The translations under genes were made by a program, and so were the position numbers. This document shows positions 1-12,344 of a stretch of DNA of 64,000 nucleotides, one piece after another. Within the stretch, counting starts at the first letter, position 1. Every line of letters starts with the position of its first letter. Source of the DNA: Dermacentor variabilis. Lineage: Eukaryota; Arthropoda; Arachnida; Ixodida; Ixodidae. Where the stretch lies: contig NC_134568.1 of the NCBI RefSeq assembly GCF_050947875.1, positions 196,450,353 to 196,514,352 of the forward strand, in the 5' to 3' direction. The notes under the pieces are model-generated. The model saw only the letters and a program-made list of their open reading frames with translations. It was not told the origin of the DNA and did no database searches.

Positions 1-125
1 GCACTATGTGCCTATTCCATTCCAACTCCTTTACGGAATCTCGGGCTACACCGCCAGTGCCATTATTTCATTCGTATCCCATTCCGGCTGTTTGAATATG
101 TGGATTGATTTTGGAGTCATTCCAA

Positions 126-334
126 GGCCGGTATAATGTAAAGCTATTGCGATCCGTTTTTATTCAAAATCCGTCATTAGTCCTCCGTGGTAGGTCAGAA
201 TAGTGAGGATCCAGCCTATATGGGTGGGGGCCAAGCCCGTATGGGCAGAACCCGAGTCATTTTGATCTATCACGGAGTTCTAATGGCCGATTTGGAATAA
301 AAAGAGATTGCAATAGTTTTACGTTATACCGGCC
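126..334. mobile_element. foldback MITE
   Basis: The segment begins GGCCGGTATAA and ends with its reverse complement TTATACCGGCC. The arms stay complementary for roughly 100 bases on each side, including the shared stretch around GTAAAGCTATTG and TTTTTATTC, so most of the 209 bases can fold on itself. No coding capacity is visible. Flanking CAA triplets (123-125 and 335-337) may be a target duplication, but three bases is weak evidence. The terminal motif resembles those of the element near 19.3-20.3 kb. Superfamily is not assigned. Confidence 0.7.
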
Positions 335-1630
335 CAACTGCGGACTCAACTCTGGTACATATTAGTGTAATTGCGTCACCGCAATTTCGCCCCAATGGTT
401 CTCCACAGAATATGTTTGTTTTACCCACGTATAAGCTACATGTAAACTGTTAGAAGAATGGGCCAAACTTCATTTCAAGAAAGTAACAAAAAAATAGTCA
501 GCTTGTTCTCGCTAAGGCATTCAAACGTTGGAGCGTATTCTACTTGCCTATGTTGTCCACTTCAAGCTATTCAAGACTGATCGCTAGTTTCATTCAGTGA
601 CGGCAGAGTGTAACATTTGTGAAAGGACATTTTTACACATATACACACACAAATGAAAAGAAAAAAAAAAGACAGTGTGGCAGTACGGCTAATTGAAGCT
701 AGTAATGTAGTGTCCCCATGCCAATGTAAACAGTTTCCAGTGTTTTCATTTTTGCTTTATCATTTCGTTGACTGCAAACGATCCATCGTCGCTAAAATAT
801 ATTCATTTAGAGATTTGCTCAGACAGTAAACAGGTATATCCCGGATCTTCAGTGGGTGGGCTACCTATAAACGTAGTAATATCCTTGTGTTCTCAGTCTA
901 AACGTTTGTAAAATTTTCACGCTAAACATTAGGCAAAACGACTCCATCGGTACGCCAGGCGGACGCCCGCGCTGAGCAGGCCGCTCTCAGGAAATTAAAC
1001 TGACTCTTCCTATAATGGCCTCCGAAAGGAAAGGAAGAAAACAACCTCAAGTCTGCGAGCGATACCGGGGCGCTTGAACTTGACCCTGATTTCCCTAGCC
1101 GGCCGACGCTGTGGTTTCGCTCTCGCTCCGGCCGATTGCGCGAGCCTTGCGCGGAACTCGCCGATGATTGACGTGCGCCGAAGCCTGGCGCGTGAGTGCG
1201 CGTTTTGTTTTCACACGCGCGTGAGCCGGAGGTCGCGTGAAGCCGTCGATGCGTGCAAAGATTGGCTGTCAGAAGCGGATTTAGTCTCTTTTGTTAAGGT
1301 GTGAAAACGACGCGGTTTCATATAACGCTGCGAAATAAGCCCTCACGTTTCAGCGGGTAAGAACGTGACGTGTGCGTTCCCACAGCGGCCGGTATGATGA
1401 GATTTCTACGGGGGTTAAGGACTGCTATGTGGTCGAATTTAATTCATCCGAAGCACTCGTGTGCGACGCCTGTGTAAACCGTTTCGCTTTAGCCTATGTG
1501 AAACGCTTTTGTTTTTTCTCCCGTTTTACTACGGAAAGCACACCACAAACTTTGTTTCTTTTCTTTTGTTTTTCTCCTTTGTTTCTGTGATTTTTTATAG
1601 CAAGTTCTGTAACAGCCAAACATCCCATTT
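335..1630. other. unassigned intergenic DNA
   Basis: I see no gene model here. The stretch from about 940 to 1330 is richer in CpG than its surroundings, and its short open frames have no recognisable motif, signal peptide or splice context. Confidence 0.4.
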
Positions 1631-1642
1631 TGTTGCAGTTAA

Positions 1643-1827
1643 AATGAATCCCGGCCACGGCGGCCGCATTTTCGATGGGGGCGAAATGCGAAAACACCCG
1701 TGTGCTTAGATTTAGGTGCACGTTAAAGAACCCCAGGTGGTCAAAATTTCCGGAGTCCTCCACTACGGCGTGCCTCATAATCAGAAAGTGGTTTTGGCAC
1801 GTAAAACCCCAAATATTATTATTATTA
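1643..1827 (+). mobile_element. Ruka-type tick SINE, 5'-truncated
   Basis: The body carries the GGGGGCGAAATGCGAAAACA, TTAAAGAACCCCAGGTGGTC and TGGTTTTGGCAC blocks shared with the four other SINEs in this window, then an (ATT)n tail. The tRNA-like head is absent, so it is truncated at the 5' side. A perfect 12-bp target duplication, TGTTGCAGTTAA, lies at 1631-1642 and 1828-1839, which fixes both ends. The family resembles Ruka, described from ixodid ticks; that name is from memory and not a database match. Confidence 0.9.
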
Positions 1828-1839
1828 TGTTGCAGTTAA

Positions 1840-3660
1840 CAAACAACAGCAACAAGTTTGCAAAAGGAGGACACCAGTTTGCATTACTGAGCTTCTAATT
1901 GGATCGTTGAATACAGGTGCTTTGTTAACCGGAACGCGGGCATAATTTTTTTTATTCTTCTGATAAATATAAAATGCAGGCCCGACAAGATGATTTATTG
2001 AAGCTCGATGGCATCTTTCCTTCTGATGTCTATAAAATACGTCTTTACCACACAGAGAAAAAAAAATAAATACAAGACCGTTACGTCTTCGAAGAGTCAT
2101 ACTTATGATCCTCTGCATGACAGCCGATCATACGCGTGACGTTCAAGAGCTGGTTCAAACAGATAGAAAACACGTGCGCTATCTAGTACTATTTTATTCA
2201 TTTCTGACTTGATCACATCTCAAGACAGCTTCAGTGATTTTAAAAAAGAAAAAAAAACGTTTGCACGTGTTCAGTATGGCCAAGAAGCTTGTTCAGAAAA
2301 AAATATTGAAATGCGCATTAGTTCATAACTAGAACTTCGCGATATTCTAGTTGCGAGTGACTACTGATACAATTCCGTAATGGTCCTTAATACGAGCAAC
2401 TTGACATTACTCGTAGTAGACTCATCTGCGAAAATATTGCACATCTGGGGAACCTACAAGTGTTCACTTGAGCGTCAAACAGTTCGTGCATTCTTTAGCT
2501 TCAGAGACAGCGCGCTTGTAATGCTGCATGTGTCTCGATTTGTTCGGCGTACTCTTAATTTACTATAATAATTATACCCTCTGCAAGGACATACAGAGGA
2601 GAGATACGTCAGTGTAGTAACGGCGTTTTATTGTTTGTGATTTTTTGTAAGCATAAGTGAGCCGTTACCATGAGCAATATTTCTATCTATAGCTTTCAAA
2701 CATGTTATATGTGCACCCTGAAACGCAGTTAATACAATTTTGTCTTGATCGGTGGTATGTCTTTGAATTCGTGCTTGCTTCACGCTAAACCATGAGCGCT
2801 GTCTGTTTCATTGCTGCCAACCTCCAGCAAAATACGTTGCAATATATTTTCACGAATCCGTCAGAAAGAAACACAAATACAAGGTCATTTTGCGGATGAT
2901 ATACCACCGTGATAGTACACGTATTTGTCGTAGCAAAAGACGCTCGAATCAAGGGGCAAAAAATAGACTGAGTCCATAGTAAATTGTGCACAAGTATGTA
3001 ATAACAAGCTCCAAGAGCAGCACTAGTTCCACCCCATCAGTGCCTTGCGTAACGCGCGCCATTTAATTACTGCAGCTCGCACGAGGAAGGAGACTGTTTT
3101 CGTTCCGAGGAACCGATTAGCGTCGGGCTGACACCGCGCGACCGCGAGAGACCGTACCTCGCCGGGTACTGAGCGGGGACAGGCGTGTACGCAGGCTACC
3201 GAGCGAAGCCTCGAGCGACAATTGTCAAAACACGGTGAGCCGCCAAACCACCGCGGTAACGTCGGAAGCAGTAAACGAAACACACAAGTGACTCCGGCAC
3301 GCGTGGCTCTGAGCACTTCACTTTGTGGAACATCGATGCTTGTCTGCGGAAAACGGACACGTGACCAGTAAAAATAAAGCGTGTTAATTTTTGTCCCTGT
3401 TTGCTTCGGCGATGCTGCATATTTGATACAAATCTGGCGATACAACAACATATATATATAAAATGGTGGAGGAAAGCCGTCCCACCAGTTACCAAGCCCT
3501 GGCGGGAGTCGAACAGCGACAAATTACTTTTCATATTAGCGCTTGTCTACGACTGGCTCATATCAATGAAACGGCAGGAAGCGGCGAGAAGTGGGGCAGA
3601 ATTTGGGTCCGAGGAGAAAACGGAGTAAGGAGGGGGCGCTTTAATGGGGCGGGCGTTTCC
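1840..3660. other. unassigned DNA upstream of the glycine-rich gene
   Basis: No transposon family or exon was recognised. Several short open frames occur around 3.0-3.6 kb on both strands but have no domain features and overlap each other. The last few hundred bases are the probable upstream regulatory region of the glycine-rich gene; no specific factor site can be named. Confidence 0.4.
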
Positions 3661-3673
3661 GGCCTCCCTTGGG

Positions 3674-3701
3674 TATATAAGCGGCACCGAGGAAACGGTC
3701 A
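3674..3701 (+). promoter_or_regulatory. TATA box and putative initiator
   Basis: TATATAA at 3674-3680 is followed 27 bases later by GGTCAGCATC, which resembles an arthropod TCAGT-type initiator with A+1 at about 3701. The start codon of the glycine-rich gene follows at 3747, giving a 5' UTR of about 46 bases. Spacing fits a TATA-dependent RNA polymerase II core promoter. The exact start site is inferred. Confidence 0.7.
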
Positions 3702-3746
3702 GCATCACTCTACCTTAGCACTTCTGAGCTAAGCACAAGCCGAACC

Positions 3747-4885
3747 ATGAGGACCCTGGTGAGTGCACAACACGTTAGCGCGGATCTCTCGATGGCGGCC
3801 GCTCAGCTGAGTGGTCCGCCGCTCTCTCGTCGGGCCCCGCTGGCCGGCCCCTCCCGGAGCCTTCGCTCTATATAGCCTTGCTTTCCCCGTAGTTTCCCTC
3901 TGCATGTCCTCGGTGAACAACGCAGTGGCACCTCAGCTGTCGTTGTCCACCCGGACTTCAGATCATTGAGTTGTAACGCTTTCTGTAGTGTATAAATGTG
4001 GGGCATTCAACTTGAGTTATGCGCATTGCTTTAATGTTGTTATCCTTAGTTGGCCTCTGAGTACAGTTCAATAACGCACACGAGTCAAACGAGGAAGTAG
4101 ATTTGCTGTTAATTGCTGACGTGATAGTTACTTTCCCTGTTTATTCTTCCTCATTGTTCTGTGGCGTCCTTCATATTACTGAATGCCAAGTCAGCGCTGC
4201 TTGTATTGTTTTGTTGATTCGTTTTATGTACTGCGTTAACAAACCTATAATTCTTAATGCTGAGCGGGTACATCAATTGGTAGAAAAGCCTAATGTGATG
4301 TTGTAACTTTCAGAAGAGGGGCAGTATTGCGAATGGTGCGGAGTTTGAGTATCGACTCCAAGCAGACCTGAGAGTTTCCATTTATAACCAGAGATAACCA
4401 GAGACTTCGTTTGTAAGCAGAGCCCAAAACCAGCCAAGTTAACCAGAAACTAATATAAATTGATTGTGAGAAAACCAGACTGTAGCTTAATTGTCGCTGA
4501 ATAATCCCCTTGGCACAGAGTCGCGTCATGCTCGGTCTAACACGATTTCTTTCAGGTTGTCGCTCTCCTCGTCTGCGGCCTGGCCGGCGTCTGCCTTGCT
4601 GGTGGTTACGGCGGCTTCGGCGGCTACGGTGGCGGCTTTGGACTTGGATATGGCGGCTACGGTGGCGGCCACGGCCTTGGCTACACCAAAACCGTTCCCG
4701 GGCCCTCCTTCCTCGTGAAGACTGTGCACCACGTGAACAGGGTTAGCCAGGGAGCTCACCTGGTTGGCGGCCACTACGGCGGTGGAGGATACGGCGGTGG
4801 AGGATACGGCGGTGGCTTTGGCGGAGGGTACGGAGGGTACGGAGGCTACGGCGGACACTACGGCGGTTACCTTCTCAAGGGTTGA
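3747..4885 (+). CDS. secreted glycine-rich protein (tick cement/cuticle type)
   Basis: Two exons are visible. Exon 1 (3747-3758) encodes only M-R-T-L and ends at a consensus donor GTGAGT. Exon 2 (4556-4885) follows an acceptor with a pyrimidine tract, TTTCTTTCAG, and the join is in phase 0. The 113-residue product begins with a hydrophobic signal peptide (VVALLVCGLAGVCLA) that spans the splice junction. After it come GGYGGFGGYGGG-type repeats, a central non-repetitive segment (TKTVPGPSFLVKTVHHVNRV) and a second GGGGY/GGY repeat block ending LLKG-stop. Glycine-rich proteins of this build occur in tick cement and cuticle. Which role applies here cannot be told. TATA box upstream and AATAAA downstream complete the transcript model. 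The intron is 797 bases. Confidence 0.88.
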
Positions 4886-4994
4886 GTGCAAGAATGGTTA
4901 TGCCTTTAACGGCAAGGAGCAAGATGACAAGCCACAAACACCGGCACCTGTTGTCTTCTCTCTGTAAATTTTGTAAAAAATGCTGTGGCTTTTA

Positions 4995-5000
4995 AATAAA
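4995..5000 (+). terminator. polyadenylation signal
   Basis: AATAAA lies 110 bases past the stop codon of the glycine-rich gene. GT-rich sequence (TGTGCTGTTCTGTTACCGTTGTT) follows from about 5020, as expected for a cleavage region. Confidence 0.75.
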
Positions 5001-5020
5001 GACTGAAAATTTGTACCAAA

Positions 5021-6057
5021 TGTGCTGTTCTGTTACCGTTGTTATTTTTTACTCATTCACCTTGCGCCCATGCTCCCAAAATTAGGTGCCGCTGTTGATG
5101 GCGCGTCATTTTGCGCAGACTGGCGGGACTTACGTTTCGGTGCTTCTTTGATATCGGCCGAATCGGGAGTTATTTGAATACCATATTGAACACATGTATT
5201 TACTTCGTCAAATGTAAAGCATTAGGCATGCTTACGATATAGTGTGAATGTCATTCGAGGTCCTTATGAAATAGGAAAATATAAATAACTCTAAAGTGAA
5301 ACGAATTTGATTCGTTAAAAATTAAATTAAAGGCAGATTTTTTCGTTTAAGGGACAAAACGCTGCACAGGTGTCCGATTCGGCATTTTCGCCACTGAGCA
5401 GTGCCTTTCTAATGAAAGCCTTCTTGGCTAAGAGCTGGACGGCTAACACTGCTGGGCTAAATTTGACGATGCTGCTGAATCACCTTTCTGCAGGGAAGGA
5501 GTTGCACGACCGACCAAGAAAGGAAGGACAGACACGTACGTACTCAAGCTGTCTAAAATTTATGAGGCTGTTCCAAATAAGCTCCTGTGTGAATTCCGCG
5601 TTGTGTAAAGTTTTCTTTTTCGTTATTTCTGAATTATTTAAAACTGAAAGTGCGCCAGAGATGAAAAAACTTCAAGAATGACATTTGAAAACGAAGCAAG
5701 GCCACCTAAAATAGAGAAGGACGTCCTTACCTGGTGCCGCCTTCGCCAACAGACCTGGTATGCGGCAGAACGTGCCTTAAGAGGAATGAAGCCGCACCTG
5801 GTCATTTTGAATTTTCGGTGCCACTAAGTCCATTGCGGCTACTGTCGTCCACCCCATAACACTTGGCGGCTAACGTGTTTTGCGGTCATAACACTAAAGC
5901 AGCAAAACGTAACATCCAAGGTTACGTTTGAGTGAAATTAAACTTAGCACGCAGTTCTTCCTGCCGCCATTGAATCTGCCCTATGAAAAAGTGAATGCGG
6001 CATTTAAGGATGAATAAATGTCTCCGAATATCATTAAACATGTGTTATGAAGCCACA
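5021..6057. other. unassigned intergenic DNA
   Basis: No exon, repeat family or RNA gene was recognised. The open frame at 5370-5681 has no motif and composition like its surroundings. Confidence 0.35.
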
Positions 6058-6114
6058 TGACCGGGGTAGTTGGAGAAGTATGGGAGAGGCCTTTGCCCTG
6101 AAGTGGGCGCGACC

Positions 6115-6146
<32 letters not shown>
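6058..6146 (+). mobile_element. RTE LINE 3' end, severely truncated
   Basis: The block GTTGGAGAAGTATGGGAGAG, GCCTTTGCCCT and a (ATG)n tail is the same as the 3' end of the RTE copy at 58.75-58.84 kb. Only the last ~90 bases are present, a common outcome of 5'-truncated LINE insertion. The (ATG)n tail also creates the methionine run seen in translation, which is not coding. Confidence 0.8.
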
Positions 6147-6584
6147 GTCACAAGTAAATCAAAGCACGTATGATATCTCTGTGACAGGCCGAAATACTAT
6201 GCATGGAGGCCAGAATTGGCTGTATAGGCAGTATACGGAAATCGATGCTTGATCCCCACATAAATGCACGCTAAAGAAGAAAGAGGTCGCTTAGTGAAGA
6301 ATTCAAATCATCAGCGATAGATTTGCAGAAATTCGATAACGCAGTAATCATGAAAGTGTACAACCATCATATGCACCAGGAAAACTGAAAGATGAAAAAC
6401 TTAAACCCATACTTGGACCTATTGTCACGGCCCCGTTAACAACTGCCTTATGTTACATACTTTGCTCCGTCATGTTGCAAACTGGCACCAGAAAGCCACT
6501 CTTTGCCACTCATTCTGAACACACATATTAGCGAATTATTACATCAGGTGGTCGTAAGTTCTCATTCCGACTGGGCTGACATTC

Positions 6585-6833
6585 ACAAATAATTAAATTT
6601 AATTAAATTAGGGGGTTTGACGTGCCAAAACCACTTTCTGATTATGAGGCACGCCGTATTGGTGGACTCTGGAAATTTTGACCCCCTGGGGTTCTTTAAC
6701 GTGCACCTAAATCTAAGTACACGGGTGCTTTATTTAGCCCCCATCGAAATGCAGGCGCAGTGGCCGGGATTCGATCCCACGACATTGTGCTTAGCAGTCC
6801 GATACCACAGCCACTAAGCAACCACGGCGGGTA
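6585..6833 (-). mobile_element. Ruka-type tick SINE, full length
   Basis: Read on the minus strand it starts with the tRNA-like head (CCCGCCGTGGTTGC...), continues through the conserved body and ends in an AATTTAATT-type tail. A perfect 11-bp target duplication GGCTGACATTC lies at 6574-6584 and 6834-6844. The body has several substitutions relative to the copy at 48.7 kb. Confidence 0.92.
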
Positions 6834-6844
6834 GGCTGACATTC

Positions 6845-8170
6845 TATCATTGCAGTTATGCACATTTCACTTCCCGAATATTCCAACACTTGCAACCGCA
6901 CTCCTCTTATCGTTTGGAACTCGAAGGTTTTCTTGGTTATTTTAATCGCGTCAACGAACTTACACGCGCCACACCATCTGCCGTTCTAAATATGGATGGC
7001 CTGTCGCTACTCCAATATTAGTACCATACTACCCCAAGCGTCGTGAGACTAATGGTTTTAAATGGTTTTTCTCCGCCACTTGGAGAACACGAACAGCGAC
7101 GGCGTAATAGTGGTCGTATATTATGAGTTTTCTTTGAGTCATGGTGGCACGAGGAAGCGAAACGGGGCCTTCTCGCAAGTGCGTCGCCTCAGGAAGCAAA
7201 GCGAGCAGGAATAAGCAGCATGTCGCCTTTCAGCGCCACGAACCTATGATACAAGCTTACGGAACGGACATGCTTCCTTCCATTTTACGGCGGGCGATAG
7301 CATCTCTTCCTCATCACTTTCGGCTGGTTCAGCAGCCAGCCCCACCGCGGACCGGCGCAGCCGTCAGCAGCGTGTCCACGCAAATCGTTTTTTTTTTTCC
7401 TACCGAGCCCGCACCCGCAGCACGTGCTCAGTGCTTCATAAGGGCGTGTGCCGCCGTGCAGTTTCGCTCGGCAGCTGCTCTGTCCTTCCTGTTAGATGAA
7501 GCCGCAATTAAGGGTTATTTCTGTTCGAGCAAAGAGGCAGCGCAGAACACAGAAGCTAAGAATTATGGGCGGCGCCGTACGGCTTTCTTCAAGTCTGGGT
7601 TCTTCTGTGTCCGCATAGTAATTAACTTATACCACCTGCTCTGATTATCAAAGTGACGAAGACGGCTAGGAAAAGAAGGACGAAGGGACCAGACAATGCA
7701 TGCAAGCAGGCGTTACCAGATATGAAGCGGACGTGCGACGCTAAAATATGCCTGGGATCAGTTCCGTATACGCTCTCTTTATAGTAAACAGCACGATCTA
7801 TGTAGCATTTGCACAATTTGGCAGCACAAGCTATTCTTATCGATCAATTAGCTTTCAATCTATCTAGTGAAAGGTAGCCTGTAGCCGTCTTTCGTCGCAG
7901 TTTACGGCGGTCCTGTTTCTTTTCATCAGCGATTACACGTATGCTCTTAGTTCACACAAGGCACCTCTCACACTCACCCTTATAACTGAAGCAATGACAA
8001 ACGCTGCCCCAATTTTTCGTCTCATGTAGCTTCGTCGAAAATTCAGCAGCTCTGCAACAAACCGGTAGCCCACCGACATCAGTCATAAATTAAAGTGCGT
8101 AGTCAGAACACTACCTCAAATTCGATTTCCTTAGATTTCACAGCATCCACAGACTCAGTTGGTGGCGGTA
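6845..8170. other. unassigned DNA with one long uncharacterised open frame
   Basis: The open frame 7141-7644 (+, 167 codons) is the longest outside transposons on this side of the window. It has no signal peptide, cysteine pattern or family motif I know, and includes a run of T that reads as phenylalanines. I do not call it a gene. Confidence 0.3.
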
Positions 8171-8173
8171 CTA

Positions 8174-8550
8174 TACAGGATGTTTCAGCGAACACTTTCA
8201 GAAATTTTTGAAGGTTGCCTGTGGCAGGTAGTTCAATTCTAGTTTAGGAAACGGTCTATTCGAAGTGGCGAACACTACACTTGCGCAAAAAATTGAAATG
8301 CGAAATCGACTAATTAACAGGAATTCACTAATGAACTTTTTAGCTAATTATCGTATGTTCCATATTGCAATTTACAAATTCTAGCAGTGGACTTCGCAAG
8401 GCGGATTCACTTGGAACGAATTCTCAGGACGACACCAGTTTCAAGATATAAATTCCCGAACTTTGCGTAGAAATGCATTGACGTTCCAGTTACTTGTGTG
8501 CTTCAGTGCAGGCAACGACGTTCTGTTAACAAATTAACTGGAACGCCAGT
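8174..8550. repeat. possible truncated DNA-transposon repeat
   Basis: ACAGGATGTTTCAGCGAACA at 8175 looks like the terminal motif of abundant arthropod elements that begin CAGGGTGTTTC. No matching inverted end was found to the right, so this is at best a one-ended copy. The CATTGACGTTCCAGTTA near 8470 and TTAACTGGAACGCCAGTGCA near 8535 form a local inverted repeat. Confidence 0.35.
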
Positions 8551-9577
8551 GCATACATACGCAGCTGCTTGCACAGTCCTAGACAGTCCTGGCCGGTACT
8601 GGACAGTCCTGAACAGTGCGGGACGACGAATCGAAAAGCCCCATTGACACAAAATAGACACTGTGAAAGGATACGAGGATGCAGTTTTACCCCGCATACG
8701 ACTATCAGAAAGAAAGAGAATGAATCGACGCTGGTTACAGTTTGTAGGCGTCACAGACAGAGCCCATGTGGGCTCTCATCGTTATTTTTTTTTTTGTGGC
8801 TTCCATCATTCCCGTCACTATTTAAATGCGATATCCTTTGAGCCAGTGTAGTCGAAAGCGCCGTATAGAAGTCAGAAAAGTGCGGTCCATCTACTGTTGT
8901 TACTGTCGACGTTGTGGCCACCTTTGTGGTCGGAATGGTCGACATGATCAATTAAACACTGCAGCATACTTAGCCCACTTTCTCTTCTTCCATTTGCACC
9001 CTTTCTTGCCGCCCTTATGCTTCTATCCACATCTATTCACCTCTGACCACCGAATAGTTACGATGCCCGCAGCCCTATGAAGCAGCTGCGGAGCACGTAG
9101 CCAACCTATTTTCTTTTTCCTCCTGAATCTCGCTTGAAGACTAATGCGTGAGACTTCGTGCGTGCGTACGTGCCCAAGTATGTGCACACGAATCGCACGC
9201 TTCGCCATGAGCAGTGCCCCCAGCGAACACTTTATGCTAACTGAATGGTTATAAGTTTTATCAGCAAGGCCTTGCGAGACCCTACCAGGTTTTCAAACCT
9301 TGTTGCTGCCGCCTATAACCATTTTAGGCACTTAAAGATAAAAGAATTCAGTGCTGTGGGCTAGCATGCGTATTAGGCATTCGTGTTCTGTATTGTTGGC
9401 GCGATGCGATCGGCAGTATTTTCTATCAAACATTGCGTAGTGCATTGTTAACATGAAGAGTAAGAGGTTGACATAGTGAACAGTGCCGGTTAATATTCAA
9501 TGCAAGAGAAAAATGAATATAATGTCGCATGAAATCTAAGGAATGGCCACACATAACTTTCAATCAATAATACAACA
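8551..9577. other. unassigned intergenic DNA
   Basis: Only a T run (about 8783) and short open frames with no motif were seen. Confidence 0.3.
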
Positions 9578-10162
9578 CAGTTGAAACTCGAGTTAACGAA
9601 GTGATGACAATGCTCGAATTATTTTGTTAAATCGGGAAGTTCGAAAAATCGAGTAAGGCATTTTTCGGTCCTTCGAAACCTTAAATTGAAACGTAGCGTC
9701 ACCCACGTATTGTAACGCCTACGACACCCACGTAGCTTACTTACGCCTGCGCTTGTAAAAAGACCGCGAGGGAGCCAAGTACCACCGCCCTTTCCGCCAT
9801 CTGCTACGTAAGAACACTAGCGAATGCTGGGTCCGTTGTTCCGTGCATGGGCACGGCGTGCAGCCTCGTCAAAATAAAGCTAAGGCCGTGACTAGGGTGC
9901 CTAGGTGTTTTAACGCGACGGCGTTAGAGAGCACGCTCGACGAAAAACTCATCTGCTCCAAAATTAAAAAGAAATCACAGCTTTTTTTTTTACTCATTTA
10001 TTTCTGGAAAAGTTTCTTTAAATCGGGTTTAATGCAAGCTAGTTTCGCTAATTCGGGTTGATGATAACATTGAACCTCATGGGTACTTAGCGGGGAATGG
10101 AAATTTCTTCGTTAGATCGGGAACTTCGTGAAATCGGGGGTCGTTTGACCGAGTTTTGACTG
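9578..10162. mobile_element. pogo/Tigger-like MITE
   Basis: The left end CAGTTGAAACTCGAGTTAAC and the right end (reverse complement CAGTCAAAACTCGGTCAAAC) are terminal inverted repeats of the CAGTNRAACTCG type found in pogo/Tigger elements of the Tc1/mariner superfamily. Complementarity continues inward through GATCGGGAACTTCG-like blocks for about 80 bases. A TA follows the right end; the left TA is not preserved. There is no transposase frame, so it is non-autonomous. Confidence 0.65.
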
Positions 10163-11902
10163 TAGTTGAGTTCGACCAAAGCAGGTTGGCGTAGACCATT
10201 GAAATCCGCGGAAAAAGTAAACTTTGAATAGAACGTAAAATCCCTAGCTGGAAACAAGTCGGCACACGATATAGCACTTTCTTTAAACCCCTTTGCACGT
10301 ACAGATTCTTACCCTTACAAATATATTGTACTTTTTTCCTATAGTACTAGCCCACGAGACGTGTTTTCTTTTCCTCGGGCTGACCAGGCGCCATAGATAA
10401 GGTATTAAATTAAGGTCGCCAAGCTAAACGCCGCGGTACACCACCGGCTGTTAAAAGAGCCCCTGAATGTGTATTGATTACAAATTAAAATAACAGGTAC
10501 GTCGTGTGCGACATCTTACTTTTTTCGCCTTTACCAGATGTGGGTTGTTGTTTCCCTACAAACGTTTTTTTAATTGTCATTAATATGTCGGAAGATATAA
10601 GTCTCAATGAAAGGAAGTGACTCGTGTAGGGCAGTCTTGTGCCCTATAGAATGGTGCACTACTTATATCAAGTCAGCTTGTTTCCTCTTGTGAGCTCTGT
10701 TTTGTCGCCAAGCCTGCGGATTCCGGAACATTATTGGGTGACCAAACAATGGTTCGCAGTTTACTGGTCTTATACGAAGTATAACTGCTTAATAGACTGG
10801 CGACTGCCTGAGCTACCGTATTGTTTTGCTATTTATAACTTAGGAGATTATGCCGTCTTTGTCATGAATATCTTCGCATCTTCGCACCTACTTTAATTCC
10901 CTGCTATGAAAATACTTTTGCTCCATTGTGTTCTCAACATAGTCTCATCTATTTTTTTTTCTTTGCAGGCAACAACGAAGCGGGAAAGACACGTCACGAA
11001 TCAAATGTGTGTATGGTTATCTCTACGTCCACTGCTGATAGTGTCTGTACCTCTAAAAAATGTAAATACAAAAAATATCTGCCACATATATCTGTCTCTG
11101 ATGCAGCAGTATACGAGCTGTTGTCCCAGTTACTGTCTCTGATTAATAAATATAGGTTATTCGAGAAAAAGAATAGCTGACAAAGCTTCATAGCAATGAC
11201 GGAAATCATATAATTTACGCAATAGTTGCCCCTACAGATACTAATTAAAAATATGTGTCATGTTACCAATTTAGCTAATGACTTTAGGTGGCATGTTGAA
11301 ACGTCAGAATTGAAGTCAGCCAGTATTCAAAGTATAAGCGTTTAGAAAGTCTGTGCCTCGCACCTGTTTTAAAAACTACGTAATCAAATTGCGCTATGAA
11401 AAGTGTTGTTGTTCCCCTTGACATACACCGCTAAAGGAATTGAAAATGGAAAGCTACAATATATTCCAGAAGAGCTACAATATATTCCAGAAAGCAAAAG
11501 ACATCTCGCCCGAAGGCTCAAGCACTGACAAAGAACGTGAAGCTTTACTGCGGAAAGATGCAGCATGGAAATACGTGTATGTTTAGTGGAACAGCAGTAC
11601 AGTTAGCAGGGGAACTTTCAGACCGTAGATTATGTCAAATGGCTATGTCTCCAGTACTGGCTGACTTTATTTCTGCCTATTCGAAAAGTTGTTCATTAGT
11701 GATCGTACTAATGATTTATTATCACAGATGATCAACTATCATCGACCAGAGATTATAATCATGTCTCAAATCACCTATTTTTCATAATCGGATACATTCG
11801 TGGGTAAACACGTCGTATGTCTCAGTTCACTAGTCGAGCTCTTGCCAAAGCCATAGCCTTTGAGTGGGTGAAATATGTAAGCTGTATGTCTTCGCGTCTG
11901 TA
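10163..11902. other. unassigned intergenic DNA
   Basis: AT-rich sequence with short open frames only. A 22-base unit containing AGCTACAATATATTCCAGA is repeated in tandem twice at about 11450-11495. No gene or transposon was recognised. Confidence 0.35.
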
Positions 11903-12344
11903 CAGAAGTACGTTTATTTAGGTCAATTACTCACAGGGAATCCTGATCATCAGAAGGAAATTTACAGAAGAATTAGGATGGGTTGAAGTGCATACGGCAG
12001 GCATTACCAAATGTGATTGGGAGCTTACCACTGTCGTTGAAAAGAAAAGTGCACAATCATTGCATTCTACCGGTGCTAAGGTATGAGGCGGAAACTTGGA
12101 GGTTCACAAATAAACTCGAGAACGAGGACCGCGCAAAGAGCGATGTAACGAAGAATGTTAGGGGTAACGTTAAGAGACCGCAAGAGCGCGAGATAAGAGA
12201 GAAAATGGAGATAGCCGATATTCTAGTTGACATAACGAGAAAAAATAATGGAGCTGGGCAGGCAATATAATGCGTAGCGTAGATAACAGGTAGAAAATTA
12301 GAGTTACAGGGTGAGTGCCAGGGGAAGAACAGCGCAGCGGAGAG

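Noticed and set aside
3023..3534. Two overlapping minus-strand frames of 112 and 142 codons upstream of the glycine-rich gene
   Set aside because: No domain or signal peptide and overlap with each other and with plus-strand frames.
4491..4967. Overlapping open frames rich in alanine or arginine in the glycine-rich gene
   Set aside because: They are shadow frames of the glycine-rich exon; the spliced frame has signal peptide, splice sites and coherent repeats.
6112..6146. Polymethionine peptide
   Set aside because: It is the (ATG)n tail of an RTE LINE.
7141..7644. 167-codon open frame
   Set aside because: No motif, splice context or codon signature; contains a T-run phenylalanine stretch.
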